The translations under genes were made by a program, and so were the position numbers. This document shows, piece by piece, positions 24,538-36,600 of a stretch of DNA of 60,007 bases (position 1 is its first letter; each line of letters starts with the position of its first letter). The stretch is taken from contig NW_019775478.1 in NCBI RefSeq assembly GCF_001039355.2, positions 269,434 to 329,440 of the forward strand, in the 5' to 3' direction. Under the pieces are notes generated by a model that was not told where the DNA came from, searched no databases, and saw only the letters and a list, made by a program, of their open reading frames with translations. This stretch comes from Lingula anatina. Its lineage: Eukaryota; Brachiopoda; Lingulata; Lingulida; Lingulidae.

Positions 24538-26241
24538 TTACATGACTTTGTTTGAACCAACAGGAACTTCAATTCTTTTCCCAGAGATCTGAGGTAGAAT
24601 ATTACCTTTAAATGGGTTATTTAACGTGTCTGGCTTGTCACTTAAAGTCATTTCTCTATCTTTTAAAATCCCAAGAGGAGCAGCATGGAAACCATTCAGA
24701 ATGAATTTCGTGCTCGAATCATCTGTGTCCAGGATTACGCCCTTTGCTTCTTCTTTAATACCTGACTTTGTTGGCTGTTTTTGTTTCGATCGATTGTGTT
24801 TTGTATTGCGTTTTTCTGAACTGTTCGTCACACTTTTCGTGCTGCTGTACCCTGGTGCATTAGTAGTCTTTCTCTTGCTGTCAGCACTACTGTTATTGCT
24901 GCTTCCTCCTGTGTCTCCCCGGGGTCCAACGCCAACACAATATCGTGTAGCGGTCAGAGATCCTTCAAGAAGTTTGGTATCTGGAATATGGTTACTATTG
25001 GGCCTACCATTATCAAAATCCCTCATCCACATTCTTTCTTTCTCATACCAGGGAGAGATTTCCTCATAGCCAGCCCCCTGTGGGGTCTCTGGAGATGAGA
25101 TATTTGACAGCGGTACCGTGATCATGTCCCCCATAAATCTGTTGTGCAACTGATGTCTTGCATTGTTAGCACCGGCCACTGCACCAATGTTTGCTTCTTG
25201 CTGCAAGTCCTTACTTCGCCCATGTTTGAACGATTTGTCAGAGTTATAAATTTGACGTACAGAGAAAGTCTCCTGAGCCAGCTGCTCAGTTTTTTGTGGA
25301 GTTTTGCCACTGTATTTTGACTTATCACTTTTTAATCTGCCGAGTCGGAACCCTGTGTTGTCTATCTTATCACCATCTGAATTTCCAGATTTTTTGTTGA
25401 ACTTTTTCAGATCAGAGCGAACTTCCTCCTCAAATATGGATATTTTTGTGGTAAATTTGTCGATGAAGTTCTCACTCACAGTTTTCCCCATCATTGGCAA
25501 GTATATGGCAGGCGTATCACTATCCGAGGCAGATTTGGATCGAGGACTGCCTGGTCTTTGAAATTTCAAATCCTTGGTAACAGGACTGAGCCCCTTTTTA
25601 GTCCTTCCACTATCAACATTGTTTGTGCTGCTCTCCTTCTGCTCAACAGTCGTTTTGATTTTTTGCATCTCATACTGCTCAAACTCCCTGCGCAGATCCC
25701 GTTGTATTTCTTTTTGCAAGACTTTCTGTTCCATGGAAAGAACGACTGGCCTGTCGTACACGTGTCTCTGTATTTTAGTCGGTGGGCCACCATATGACTT
25801 TGCAAACTTCCTCGCTCTGTACTTCCCATTATTAGGAACATAACGATAAGTGTGAGCCTCGACTCCGGCTTTCCAGTCTGGGACATACCCAGGCCACACA
25901 TCTTCATCTGAGCGCGAGGTTAAATTCCCACTGTTGCTGAAATCATTATAATTACTGTTTCGGTAATCTCCTTGAATGTCAGTCTTGTTCTCATTCACTG
26001 GAATTGGTTTCTTCGTTTTCCTTTTCTTTGGCACCCGTTCAACAGTTTTTGATGGTTCGATAACCCATCCACCTAGAACATCTACCCAGCTATTGTACAG
26101 TATTGGGACTGGTGGGTGCAACAGTTGTTGCTCCACATTTTCACTACATTTCAACAGACTTTTGGTAATCTCACGCTCCTTTTCAGGGTCAAAATTTACT
26201 GGTAGAGTAAAGCGCACCTCTATCCCCTCTTCTTCTCCCAT
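24538..26241 (-). CDS. Single-exon 567-aa mostly disordered protein, possible C16orf46 homologue
   Basis: One uninterrupted frame from ATG (26241) to TAA. The N-terminus is ordered: FTLPVNFDPEKEREITKSLL, then NSWVDVLGGWVIEP followed by basic PKKRKTKK. A second compact patch is DVWPGYVPDWKAGVEAHTYRY, and a charged helix with LQKEIQRDLRREFEQYEMQK follows near residues 180-200. The rest is Ser/Asn/Lys-rich. The C-terminus reads ILPQISGKRIEVPVGSNKVM. From memory, human C16orf46 has a W....GW..P....PKK segment and ends with a similar LP....R...PV tail. In human 16q23 it also lies next to ATMIN in convergent orientation, as here. The assignment rests on these short similarities plus synteny. The function of that family is not known. 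No membrane segment or signal peptide is seen. Confidence 0.75.
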   Translation of the reverse strand: MGEEEGIEVRFTLPVNFDPEKEREITKSLLKCSENVEQQLLHPPVPILYNSWVDVLGGWVIEPSKTVERVPKKRKTKKPIPVNENKTDIQGDYRNSNYNDFSNSGNLTSRSDEDVWPGYVPDWKAGVEAHTYRYVPNNGKYRARKFAKSYGGPPTKIQRHVYDRPVVLSMEQKVLQKEIQRDLRREFEQYEMQKIKTTVEQKESSTNNVDSGRTKKGLSPVTKDLKFQRPGSPRSKSASDSDTPAIYLPMMGKTVSENFIDKFTTKISIFEEEVRSDLKKFNKKSGNSDGDKIDNTGFRLGRLKSDKSKYSGKTPQKTEQLAQETFSVRQIYNSDKSFKHGRSKDLQQEANIGAVAGANNARHQLHNRFMGDMITVPLSNISSPETPQGAGYEEISPWYEKERMWMRDFDNGRPNSNHIPDTKLLEGSLTATRYCVGVGPRGDTGGSSNNSSADSKRKTTNAPGYSSTKSVTNSSEKRNTKHNRSKQKQPTKSGIKEEAKGVILDTDDSSTKFILNGFHAAPLGILKDREMTLSDKPDTLNNPFKGNILPQISGKRIEVPVGSNKVM

Positions 26242-27683
26242 ATCTCAGTACCAGTCTATATAGTCCATCTTAACTGTGAAGCACATCATTGATCTGTTCT
26301 TCCTGCTGCCAATAAATCCCTCAAATTAAATTAATTTCCTCAAAGGTAGCTCAGCCTTTCATGTTGGCAGGTGTCCAAGTCAAATGTGAATAAATTTCTT
26401 TTTCATGCTGTTGTGTTGTTTTTTCAGTGTCTAGAAGTTAAATACAAAAATAAATAAATAAAGCACTTGTCAGATAATAGAAATAAAATGCAAAAACAAA
26501 AATTCTCAAATTAATTATAAAAATGGATATTCAATTATTTATTTCTAAATTCAAACCTGCAGAAGTTGTTTTTGAATAACCATGCACTTTGATCAAATGG
26601 AAAGACTTTGGTTTGAACAGTTATTCAATTAAATCAAGTCATTAAAATCAACAAAAAGCACTGAATCAGTCAAGTTCTTTCACTTAAAAAATATTTTTTT
26701 ATCCAACTGAAAACACACTGTACTTGATTTTTTTTTTAACAAATAGGACTACCAGAGTCTAGGAGGCAACATTTTTACCATAAAATCAATTTTCTCTGGC
26801 AAAGCATTTGGGTGATGCATTGTGAAGTTATGTAAAAATCTTGCTAAACATTTTCTTTCGCATTGGGACTTTGTACAGTACGTTAATTTACCTTCAAATT
26901 TTTCACATTGATTTGCACTTAACCAGTTACTACTGAACACCAAATCACGTAACTGTTGGTACTGAGTACATGCATTGTAATAACTTAGACGAAATGTTCA
27001 TGAAGTTTTTCCTTGCATACAAGTCAAAATAGTGTTCGTTCTGACCGAAGACGTGCGGATTTAAAATATCTATATGCTGTATAAAGAATTTAGGTCAAAT
27101 TTACAATGGCGGATTGCCATCATTCTTAAAAGATTACGAGCATCTTAAATTAATGTCAGAGAAAAAAATGACTGAGCTTTGCCTGTCGTTTGCACTTTAT
27201 CGGGCAGCATTTGAACACCAAAACATTTCTAAACAATGACAGAAACACCCACCTATTTGTGAACCCTTCGATTGCCGATATCGTTAGACACCAATAGTTT
27301 CAGGTAAATCGGGAATCAATTGACCCTTGCCTGAGCGAGTAAGATGTGATCAACTGCAATCGACTAACAACTGTCAACAAAAGGTGAGTTGACAGGGTGC
27401 CCCTTACGTCGCTATAAACCCAAACGTTCACAAGAGCTGGTAACTCACTAATAAATCTATGTAAATTCTCAAATTCTTCTTTTTGGTTGTATTCTGTAAA
27501 CTTCATTGAATGGCTGAAGTTTATTTATTAAAGGAAAATCATATCAAATTTCATTGCTTTAAGCGGCCATCTGGGAAGTGCCCCGCTCTGCTGCGCAGTT
27601 GACTACATTTGCCGCCGTATCCAATTCGCTTTTGTTTCAGTCGCCGAAAAATCTCCATAAGACCACTGTAAAGGCCCAGCATC
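26242..27683. promoter_or_regulatory. Head-to-head intergenic region between the C16orf46-like gene and TRPC4AP
   Basis: The 1.44 kb between two divergent start codons must contain both promoters and the 5' UTRs. I see no TATA box in a convincing place and no other gene. The part nearest TRPC4AP (27300-27680) is less AT-rich than its surroundings. Confidence 0.45.
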
Positions 27684-30600
27684 ATGGCTACGTGTAGCCT
27701 GCTGAAACGCCGCCAACCTGAAGACGTTACTAGAAAGTTATTGTTGCGAGAAACTGTAGGAGTCACTTATAATAGTCTCTCTCAGGTACGGAGGGTTGCC
27801 CGAATTTCTCGAGAGTTGAGGGAAGTGGTTCAGTTAATGGGCATCTCACACGCCGTCGTTTTCACAGATTGAGAAAGCTTTATCGTATTTCTTTGTCTTA
27901 AGATAACAGATACATCATTCATTTCTCACGGGTTTTAATATCCAGTTTTTCCTTCCTCGAAATCGTGAAAACTTGCCGCCTATTTTGAGGTATTTTACTT
28001 TGACATGCGACGTATGTTGACTTGCATTTACAATGACTTCCTTGTAATGGCTAGCATCTTGAGAGGGGTTGACGTTTATATTGCACTTAAACCCATAAAG
28101 CATAAACAGAAGAACTTTTCATATTAATTTATTTGGAATAAAAGCTTTTACCACCAAAAAAACCAGTTGGGATATTTTGTAGTCTAAAAACATTAAACAA
28201 TAAATATTTGGTGGATTCAAATAGTGGCCTTTCAAGTAGTAATTGTGATAAAAATGATGATGTGTAAAATTAAGTCCATCAATTCTTTTTCCAGGTGCCT
28301 TCTGACATTCTTGATGAGTTGGATGAGAGAGAGGATCTGCAAGGCATTCCCACATTGGTAGCAGATCTGGACAGATACAGTGTGTCTGTAGGCACGTGTT
28401 GTCACTCCCCCTTCGTAAAACATTCTGTTCTGGAAGATGACGAGGAAGATACATTATTTGAACTTTTAAAGGTATAATTTGTATATTGTTGGATTCTTCA
28501 TTGTTTTGATTTGAAACATTTTGCAATCACAGGACCAGCAGCATGTTGTGAAGTCTTGAAGTGCATTGCACTTTTTAACAGATGTGACAAAAGTCTTTTC
28601 CCAGCAAATTATCCAGTCCTCATTTGGATATGATTATAAGTGCGTGGATAGTATGAGAAATATAGTAAAAATAACAAAGTGACAAGTTCTCCACAAACTT
28701 TATTCCATAATGCCCATAAAAATGATTATGATAATAATTACAGGTCAGCAATATAATGTCTGATTTTCCAGAACCTTTTAAGCAATCTCAGTAATTTTGA
28801 AACAAGGAGGAGTCATGAAGAAGCAACTGCAGAGGAAGAACAGAACAGATATGCAAAAATATTTAAAGAATATGATGGAATCCGGGTAAGAAATCTGAGA
28901 TCAGTTTTGATAAGAAAGATATAAGTTCAAAGCATGCATATAACAGAGAAAACAAATCATTTTTGATTAGTGATATGTGATGTTTTGGGGTAACATTCAT
29001 TTTAGGTTTGGTAATTTGAAGTTAAAATTCATTTTGTGTCACTATAATTGAATGTCAACATCTAATGAATGAGATCTTTAAGGTTAAGATATTTATGATC
29101 CTCAGGCCTAGTAAATAAAAATCATGCAATATACTGTATACATATTTTCTTTTGATTTCAGATATTAGTAAGGATTTTAATGTATTCTTCGTGTTTACAA
29201 CTGACAGCTTGGAGTAGAAAAGGTCAGTTATGGTCAGGCAAGGGTCAAATAAGGGTCAGTTGAAGGGGCAAAAGAAGGAAGTCATTGGGCTCTTTTATAA
29301 TACAGGAGCTTTGAAATGATATTTTCAGAAATTTTTTAGCAAAATATTTCATATTTGTCCATTTATCAGCATTAAGATTATATGTTACTGATATTTATAT
29401 AAAGGTTTAAGCATTCCAAAGAGCTGGGTATGGTTATACATGCTTATTTATATTATATTTTAATCATTTGTTATGCATTAAGTAAAGATGTAACATAGTT
29501 CTGGATCCTGGCTGATTTCCCAACTGTGTCCATTCCAGGGTTGAAATAAATAAGAAGATGCACTACAATTTACACCCTTCTACATAGTTTAAATACTGAT
29601 AACTAAAATTTACACATCACTTCTTTGCATAGATTTTCTTATGATATATGTATTAAATCTTTTAAATTTTATTGACTGTATTTTTTCACAGATTGCCAAA
29701 AAGATTTGAGGGTAAAAAGTGTATGCATGGAAGCACTCACAAAAATTGTATCTACAGTAAGTATCCATCTTGAGCTTTCCTGTTGTAGCCATAGCCACTC
29801 GGGAACATTCCAGTTAAAGTAAAAACATGAAATATATGGGGTGTACGTTTTGCTGAAGTTTATATATCCTTTATGTTTTAAGTCATCTTACATGGGGTGC
29901 ACGTTTTGCTGAAGTTTATATATCCTTTGTTTTAAGTCGTCTTATACGGAAGAAGTTGCAAGTCACTGCACTTCTCTGACTTCAGTGCTGGATCAATTTT
30001 TCCTCTGAATTAATATTGCTTAAGTGAAGAATAAGTCATTTGGATAGAAGAAAATTTTGTACTTTTACTCTGATACAGGTTTTATTTAAATGTTTACATT
30101 ATCTATAATTTGTTTTCTAATCAATTAACTCTTATTATCACAATTTTGATATATACAGTATGTGTCTTTGAGTGAGTGAGTATGTGTGGGAGTGCACATA
30201 TATCTGTGTTTATATAGCTATATATAATTTTACCTGCCAGGAAATCGGTGAACAGATATCAGACGAGCTGTCAGAAAACGAGGACCTTTTGGTGTACTTA
30301 TTTACCCTCCTGGCTCATGACGTCACTGCCATCACAGCCTGTGGGCTGCTCGAGGACCTGCTCCAGGCGCGGAAGACCACCCTGAACCTGACCAAAATTC
30401 GTGAGTGGTAATTTTTATATAGATTTCAGTCAGATATTTTTTTCCCTAAAGGATAATCTTTTTTTTTTTTTTTTTTTTTTTGTGGTTTACAGCTTTTAAA
30501 ACTATAATAAAACACAACCATAAATCTATGTGTGGATAATATTTCTGATTAAGATCAGGATGTCAAGAAAGCTCTTTCTTTTTTTCAATTTTTTTGTATA

Positions 30601-33600
30601 TATTTTTGAATCCTTTTGAATTGATTTTTCATATATGTTTGTTTGTTATTAATTTATTTTTGAGTGAATACAAAAATGAGAAATATGTTGATCTTTTTTT
30701 TTAGCGAACCTCCGAAGCCTTATAGCCTGCTTTGATGACGCAAAATTGGCCAACTTCTGCCGCATCCTGGCTGTAACCATCTCTGACTTGGATGTCTATG
30801 AAAACAAATCATCCTGTAAGTAAGCATGTAGAGATGACAGTCTCCACATATGATAGTTTGAAGTTTTTTTTTTTTTTTTTGGTCCAATTCTTATTAAAAA
30901 ACTTTAATCACTTACAGTTCATTTCCTGATGAATATGCCTTGACGTGTTTAAGTATAATGCAGAGACTAGCTGTTGTTTGAATAAAAACTGTCATTGTAA
31001 CCATAGTCATGTGTTATGTATATAAATAATATAGGTAGTATATAGTGTACAGTTAGTTTTACTGCGGCATTCCATATTTTTCCTTTGTAACTCTAATCAC
31101 AAAGGTTATGTGGGCGTTGGTTTTGTAAGTTTTTATTAAGCAGGGTACTATTACAGGTTATTTAAACCAGTTTACCAACACCTGGATAACACCTCTGTGG
31201 TGTGAAATGCAATGAAAAATGAGTCAATTCTGAGCAGTGGTTGGAATTTTTCTCTACTGTTTCTTTTATTTGTTTGTTTCAGTGTTTGCTCAGAACAAAC
31301 AGAAAAGGACCACAGGCTTCATCAACATAAGGGACGTAAACCAAGGTATGCCAACACAGACTCATTTCGAAAAAACAGACACTGGATTCGAGGAAAATTC
31401 CACCTGTCTGAAGAAAAAAAAATGGAAAATGGTCTCTGTCAAAAAGTTTTTAGCCTACTGGCCCGTTGGAACTCCAGGGTTTAAAAAACTAATGGGTCAT
31501 GTGACTACTTAAGTGTTTATCTATTTATTTGATTTTAATTTTTGACTTGGCTATAAATCAATCTTCGGCTATATGGATTTTGATTCTTCTGTGAACTTCC
31601 GTCAACAGTGCATTTGCTGCCATAGAACTGGGACCTTTCTATTAAGATACATGTAATTATATTGATAATTGGTTTATTTTCCAGACTTATTACTTGGATT
31701 GCAGGACCTTCTTCCCAGGCTAGTCAATATTGTTGCCAACCTCTACCACTCATGTAAGTAGACAACGCTAAACAAATTTAGTTGAGAATTTTTCAAAACT
31801 TAAATTACTCTACTTGTGTCCAAGATAAATCCACAATAATCCACTTTTATTATTAATTTTCTTGTAAAATTACCAATGTCTGTAATTGTTATTAAATGGG
31901 CATGATATTTCATTTATTTAGGCTACGACTGATTTATTTTAGGGCAAGTGGACTGAAAATTTTCGGTCAAATAGTTAAAATATCAATTTTGCAGTTAAAG
32001 TTATTTATAAAATGGGTCATAGTTTGATGCTGAGTAGTAACAGACAAATGCAGCCCTTCTTTGATATAGAATTCAGAAACACTTCTGATTCTTGACAACT
32101 GTAAAATATTATTACTTTGTTATTTAGTTCAAACTTGCTGGCAGTGTAATTCTTCATTATCTGTGGTCATTGCAGAATGTGATTTTTTATGCAAAATATC
32201 TAGATTATTTAAACTGAACTCAAAATGTGAAATTATTTGATTTTAATTAAATGATAAATTTGCCAGAACCAATTTAGTATTGTTTACTTCCTTCTGCTAA
32301 TTGAGACTAGTTTTTGTGTGAGGCTGATATTTTGTATTCTAAGTAGTGTAAGTAATATTAGATTGTAAATTTTTCAACAGTTTGAGTAGGGTATACTTTG
32401 GTGATAAAGAGAAAATTGTTAAAATTTCATAATTTTATAATGATAAGTATTATTTTTGTTTGTGCTATTTGTAGGTTGTTATGAACATTGTATTTGTATA
32501 ATACATATTTGCTGTCTATAACCTTTTATCTCCTGGTTTCCAGACTCCCCTCGCTACAGAAATAAACACAGTGAGTTGGACTGTTGGATGGAATGGATAG
32601 ACAACACGCTAGCCGACTCCATAGACCAACCAGAGGTGGATGACTTTGCGGAGTTCATAGGAGGTATGTGGAGGGTCGTGCAGTTCCTTTGTGTGGGGCC
32701 ATCTTCGGCTTACTGCAGGTGTGAGGAAACTGGGGGTCCCTGTAACAGAAAGTCATTGGTATAGTTCAATAGAGATTGAGCCTGTGTAATGTGACAGAGA
32801 GTCCCCCATGTTTTATTTAGCTCATGTTTGACTAAAAAAAAGTGTATGTCTAAGATAAGTCTGGGTCAGTTTCACCAAAGAAATATAGACAAGAAGTTAA
32901 ATTAAAGTCTACTTCTGATGCAATCAGAAGAAGTCCAATTAAGTAAGATATTGAACCTGTAGGACAAATTTCAATTTGATGTTTTTTTACCATCTGTATT
33001 GATTTATTGTAAAATCTAATAGTTTTATCTTGCACTGAATAAAATAAAAATTTCTTCTTAAAGTTTAAAACCAGCTTTAAGTTCTTTTAACAGGACAGTT
33101 CTTTGTCCTCAAGTTGCATTAGTGTAACATTAGTGTGGATGAAGTTAGCTCAATCCCCACATTTTAAATTTTTTTATATTAAGATATTTATAACTGCACT
33201 GACTGTGGCTCCACCTATTGTTAGGAATCTCTGAGGCAGCGACAGCACATGGTCCAATGATGCAGCAACCAGGCGTGAGGATTTGCTACGACCTGATCAA
33301 CAGAGTAGAGGTGGTCTACGTCCTTGGTCTGTTTCTAGTCGGAAAACACAGGAAGAAGGTAAGACTTGGTCCTTCAAGTTGGTCTTCTTCTTGTTGGAGA
33401 AATACAGGGAAAAGTAAAGGCTGTGACTTAGGTTTCTTCCTCATTGGAAAACAGAAAAATCAGTGGTGCAGTTTAAGTACTCATTAATAAGTCATTTTTT
33501 TTTTTTTTTAAGTTCTTAATTCCAGAGGTGATAGATAAGTATTGAATTGTCTTTTCCTGTAGTCAGTAATTCTTTCAATGAGTTTCTTTCTTTTTTGTAA

Positions 33601-36600
33601 CTTTTAATTTTGTTTGTATTAAAATGATGTTTAATAGTGTCATTAATGCTCCATTTAATAAATGGTTTATTAAACGTCTTTCAGGTACAAAGAAAATTAG
33701 CAGAACTGAAGTTGATTCCAGCACTCAGTAACTTTTTTGACCAGTTTATTTGGAAGTGCCAAATGTAAGTGTTAATGCCTCTGTAGAATGAAGTGAAATT
33801 AATGAAAAGTGCGTTATTCATCCCTTCAAAGGTTAAGGTGCTATTATTAATTTCAATCATCTGCTGAAAAGTCAAAGATGAATTGAGGATGCTATGCAAG
33901 TAAATGTCGAGCAATTTGCACATCTGATGCAATATATAACAGACTATAAGATTTATTGTATATTCAAATTTGTTTATGGATTAAATTACTAACTTAATGA
34001 ATAAACTGGTGATGAGCATGTGTCAAATAGGAGACGTGAACATAAAAAAACATAATTTAGTATATAAGTCTCAGAAACGACAGTAGGCAAAGATTGATTC
34101 TCACACTGACACAAATCCCTTGTTTTAGGTTAAAAATGATGCGAAAATATCTAAGATAAAAGGGGCACAACTTGCATCTCTATTTCAGGCATAGAAACAA
34201 CAGCCGGCACAGGTTACGTGGGCACAATGCAAGCTGCGAGTGCAGTCCAGAGGTGGCCTTAAAGATCCAGTTCCTGCGATTGGTCCATAGCTTCTGTGAT
34301 CATTCTGAGTAAGTAGAGCCATCTGTGCCAAAATCTCTTAAGAGCGCTTTCAGAACTGGGGACTAACAGATTGGTGGATGAAATATGGCCAACTCACTTG
34401 AATGCTTGTTGCATTTTCCCTGCGGGAATGTATTCAGTGTCTTTTTGGGAATTATGCAGCATGCTTTTAAGTGGGTCACCATATTTGATCCGCGAATCTT
34501 TTAGTCTGCCATTTAAAGCTAACACTGGGCCCTTTGCACCACCAAGGTCTAAGAATCCACTTGACCCACAGCAGAAATAGTGACCAGAAACTTGAGCAAT
34601 TTTAGAAAAATTTGCTGGCCTGGTTTTAGTTACTAGCTGGCTGATGTTTTTAGGCCCTGGTAGTGGCATATGGCCAGTGAAGTAATGTGTTTTTTGGAAC
34701 AGCCTTGTAGCAATGGGTTGTTTGTCATACTGCAGTCATGCTATATTAAAATTTTGTAATGAATTTTTATGATTTTACTAAAAGTATTTTTATGATTATG
34801 AAATCATTCTTTCTTTTCACTGGATACTTTTTGGTTTCAGCTACAAGCATTTATTACTGTCCAGATCAGAACTTAGTGAGTTGAAGAGGATAAATGGTAA
34901 GCTATTTTTTCAGCAGTATTCAAAAAATAAAAGTATTGAAAAAAGTCAGTTTTTATTAAGGATGAAAATATAATCAATTATTCATCTTATCTTGTTTTAA
35001 CAGCAATTTTTTTTTCACAAAATGTTTACAAGGTCTATGGTTCGTTTAAATTTCTTGATTTTTAGTCACAATCAAGATGGAAATGAATTTAACTCACAAT
35101 GCTGAAAATAAGAAATTTAAAGCACATTTTTCAGTGGTTTTGGATACGATAAATTTGAAAATTCTAGGAAAATGAGAATTTTGCCATGGGAATGTGTACT
35201 GCTCCTTATGTGCCCTGCAACTTTATTAAATTTTGTTTTTGAGATAAGATAATATGTTATCTCTTTGTAAATTTCAGAGAAGGCTGCAACACCTCTGGTG
35301 GTAGGAGATCTGGAAAATATCAACACGTAAGTAAGAAACATAGTGCTATTTTAAGCAACAGTAATGTGGATTGCATGTTCTCCATATTTATGATATTAAA
35401 TCAAAATACAAAAAAAAAAAGCAAAAACAATCAAAACAAGAGTAAAGTTAATGAAAGGGATCCACCAGATCATTTCTTGTCCTTTCTTATAATAATGAAG
35501 AGATACCAGCATCTTCATGCCCCATGTTTATGAAAATGTTTGTTGTGGATAAGGAAAGATGCCAACAGTACCAGGACAATACTAATGTACAGTGCAAGGC
35601 AATACACGTTAAATAGCAGTATAAAGAACCCTTATCATTTGCAGTGGCAAGAAGGCTATAGGCAGTCTATTTGAGTTAAAACCTATTGGGGGATTGATTA
35701 ACTGACTGAGTGAGTGAATAAATGAATAAATACTTAAAATCACCAAAAACACATTTGGTCTTCTATTTCAGTCAGCTAATGTGTAAAGGGAGCAAAGGAC
35801 TGCTCACAAAGATAGTGGAGGTGTTGAAGAAGGAGCCCAATGCTTCCACCTTCAGGTTCTGGCTGGCTAGGGCTGTGGAGAGCTACCTGAGGGGCAGGAC
35901 CTCTTACTGTGATCAGATTTTCTTACTGAGAAGGGGACTGCTTCAGGTATAGATTTCCATCTCTGGCTCTTGTTCTCTCTCTCGTTACAGGGTTGTCAAT
36001 ATTAGTCGGTCTGAATGTTTATATATCTATTGGTTTATTTGGTTCACAGTGAACATAAGCCTTTTACATAACAAAGGTATAATTTTCCTGGGAAGTTCAA
36101 CCCTGAAATCATGTCCAATACCGATAAAAAATTGAAAGCAATAACAAATTCTCCTATTTCAGCATGTGGCCAGCAATATAGTGGAGTACGACATCCGTCC
36201 CAAGGAGATACTCCAGAGCAGCTTTGACCTCCTGGGAGAGCTGGTCAAGTTTAACTGTGAGGCTTTCAAGGCTTTTGACAAGGTGCTCAGTACAAAACAG
36301 AAGGTGAGACTTGGGGAGGGCACACAGAATTGTTCTTGCAATAATTTCATTGGAACCACTTGAGTTTAAAAAAAAAAACAAAAATGAATTATTTTTATAG
36401 GCTCATTGTACATTTCTCCTAAAAACAAATTTGCAGTTATATTTGTTGCACAAAGTACTTTCAGAAATGCTTTTGCCATTGAAATAGTGAAGTTATAGAG
36501 TATAAGGTTTTAAAAGTATTTTAATTAAAATCATAGTAGGATACCAATATAAAGGAGTGGAAATCATATTCTTTGGTAGTTATGCCCAGAATTTAGCTTG

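Noticed and set aside
24626-26263. Several plus-strand frames of 80-147 codons
   Set aside because: All lie antisense to the single 567-codon minus-strand gene and show shadow-like composition.
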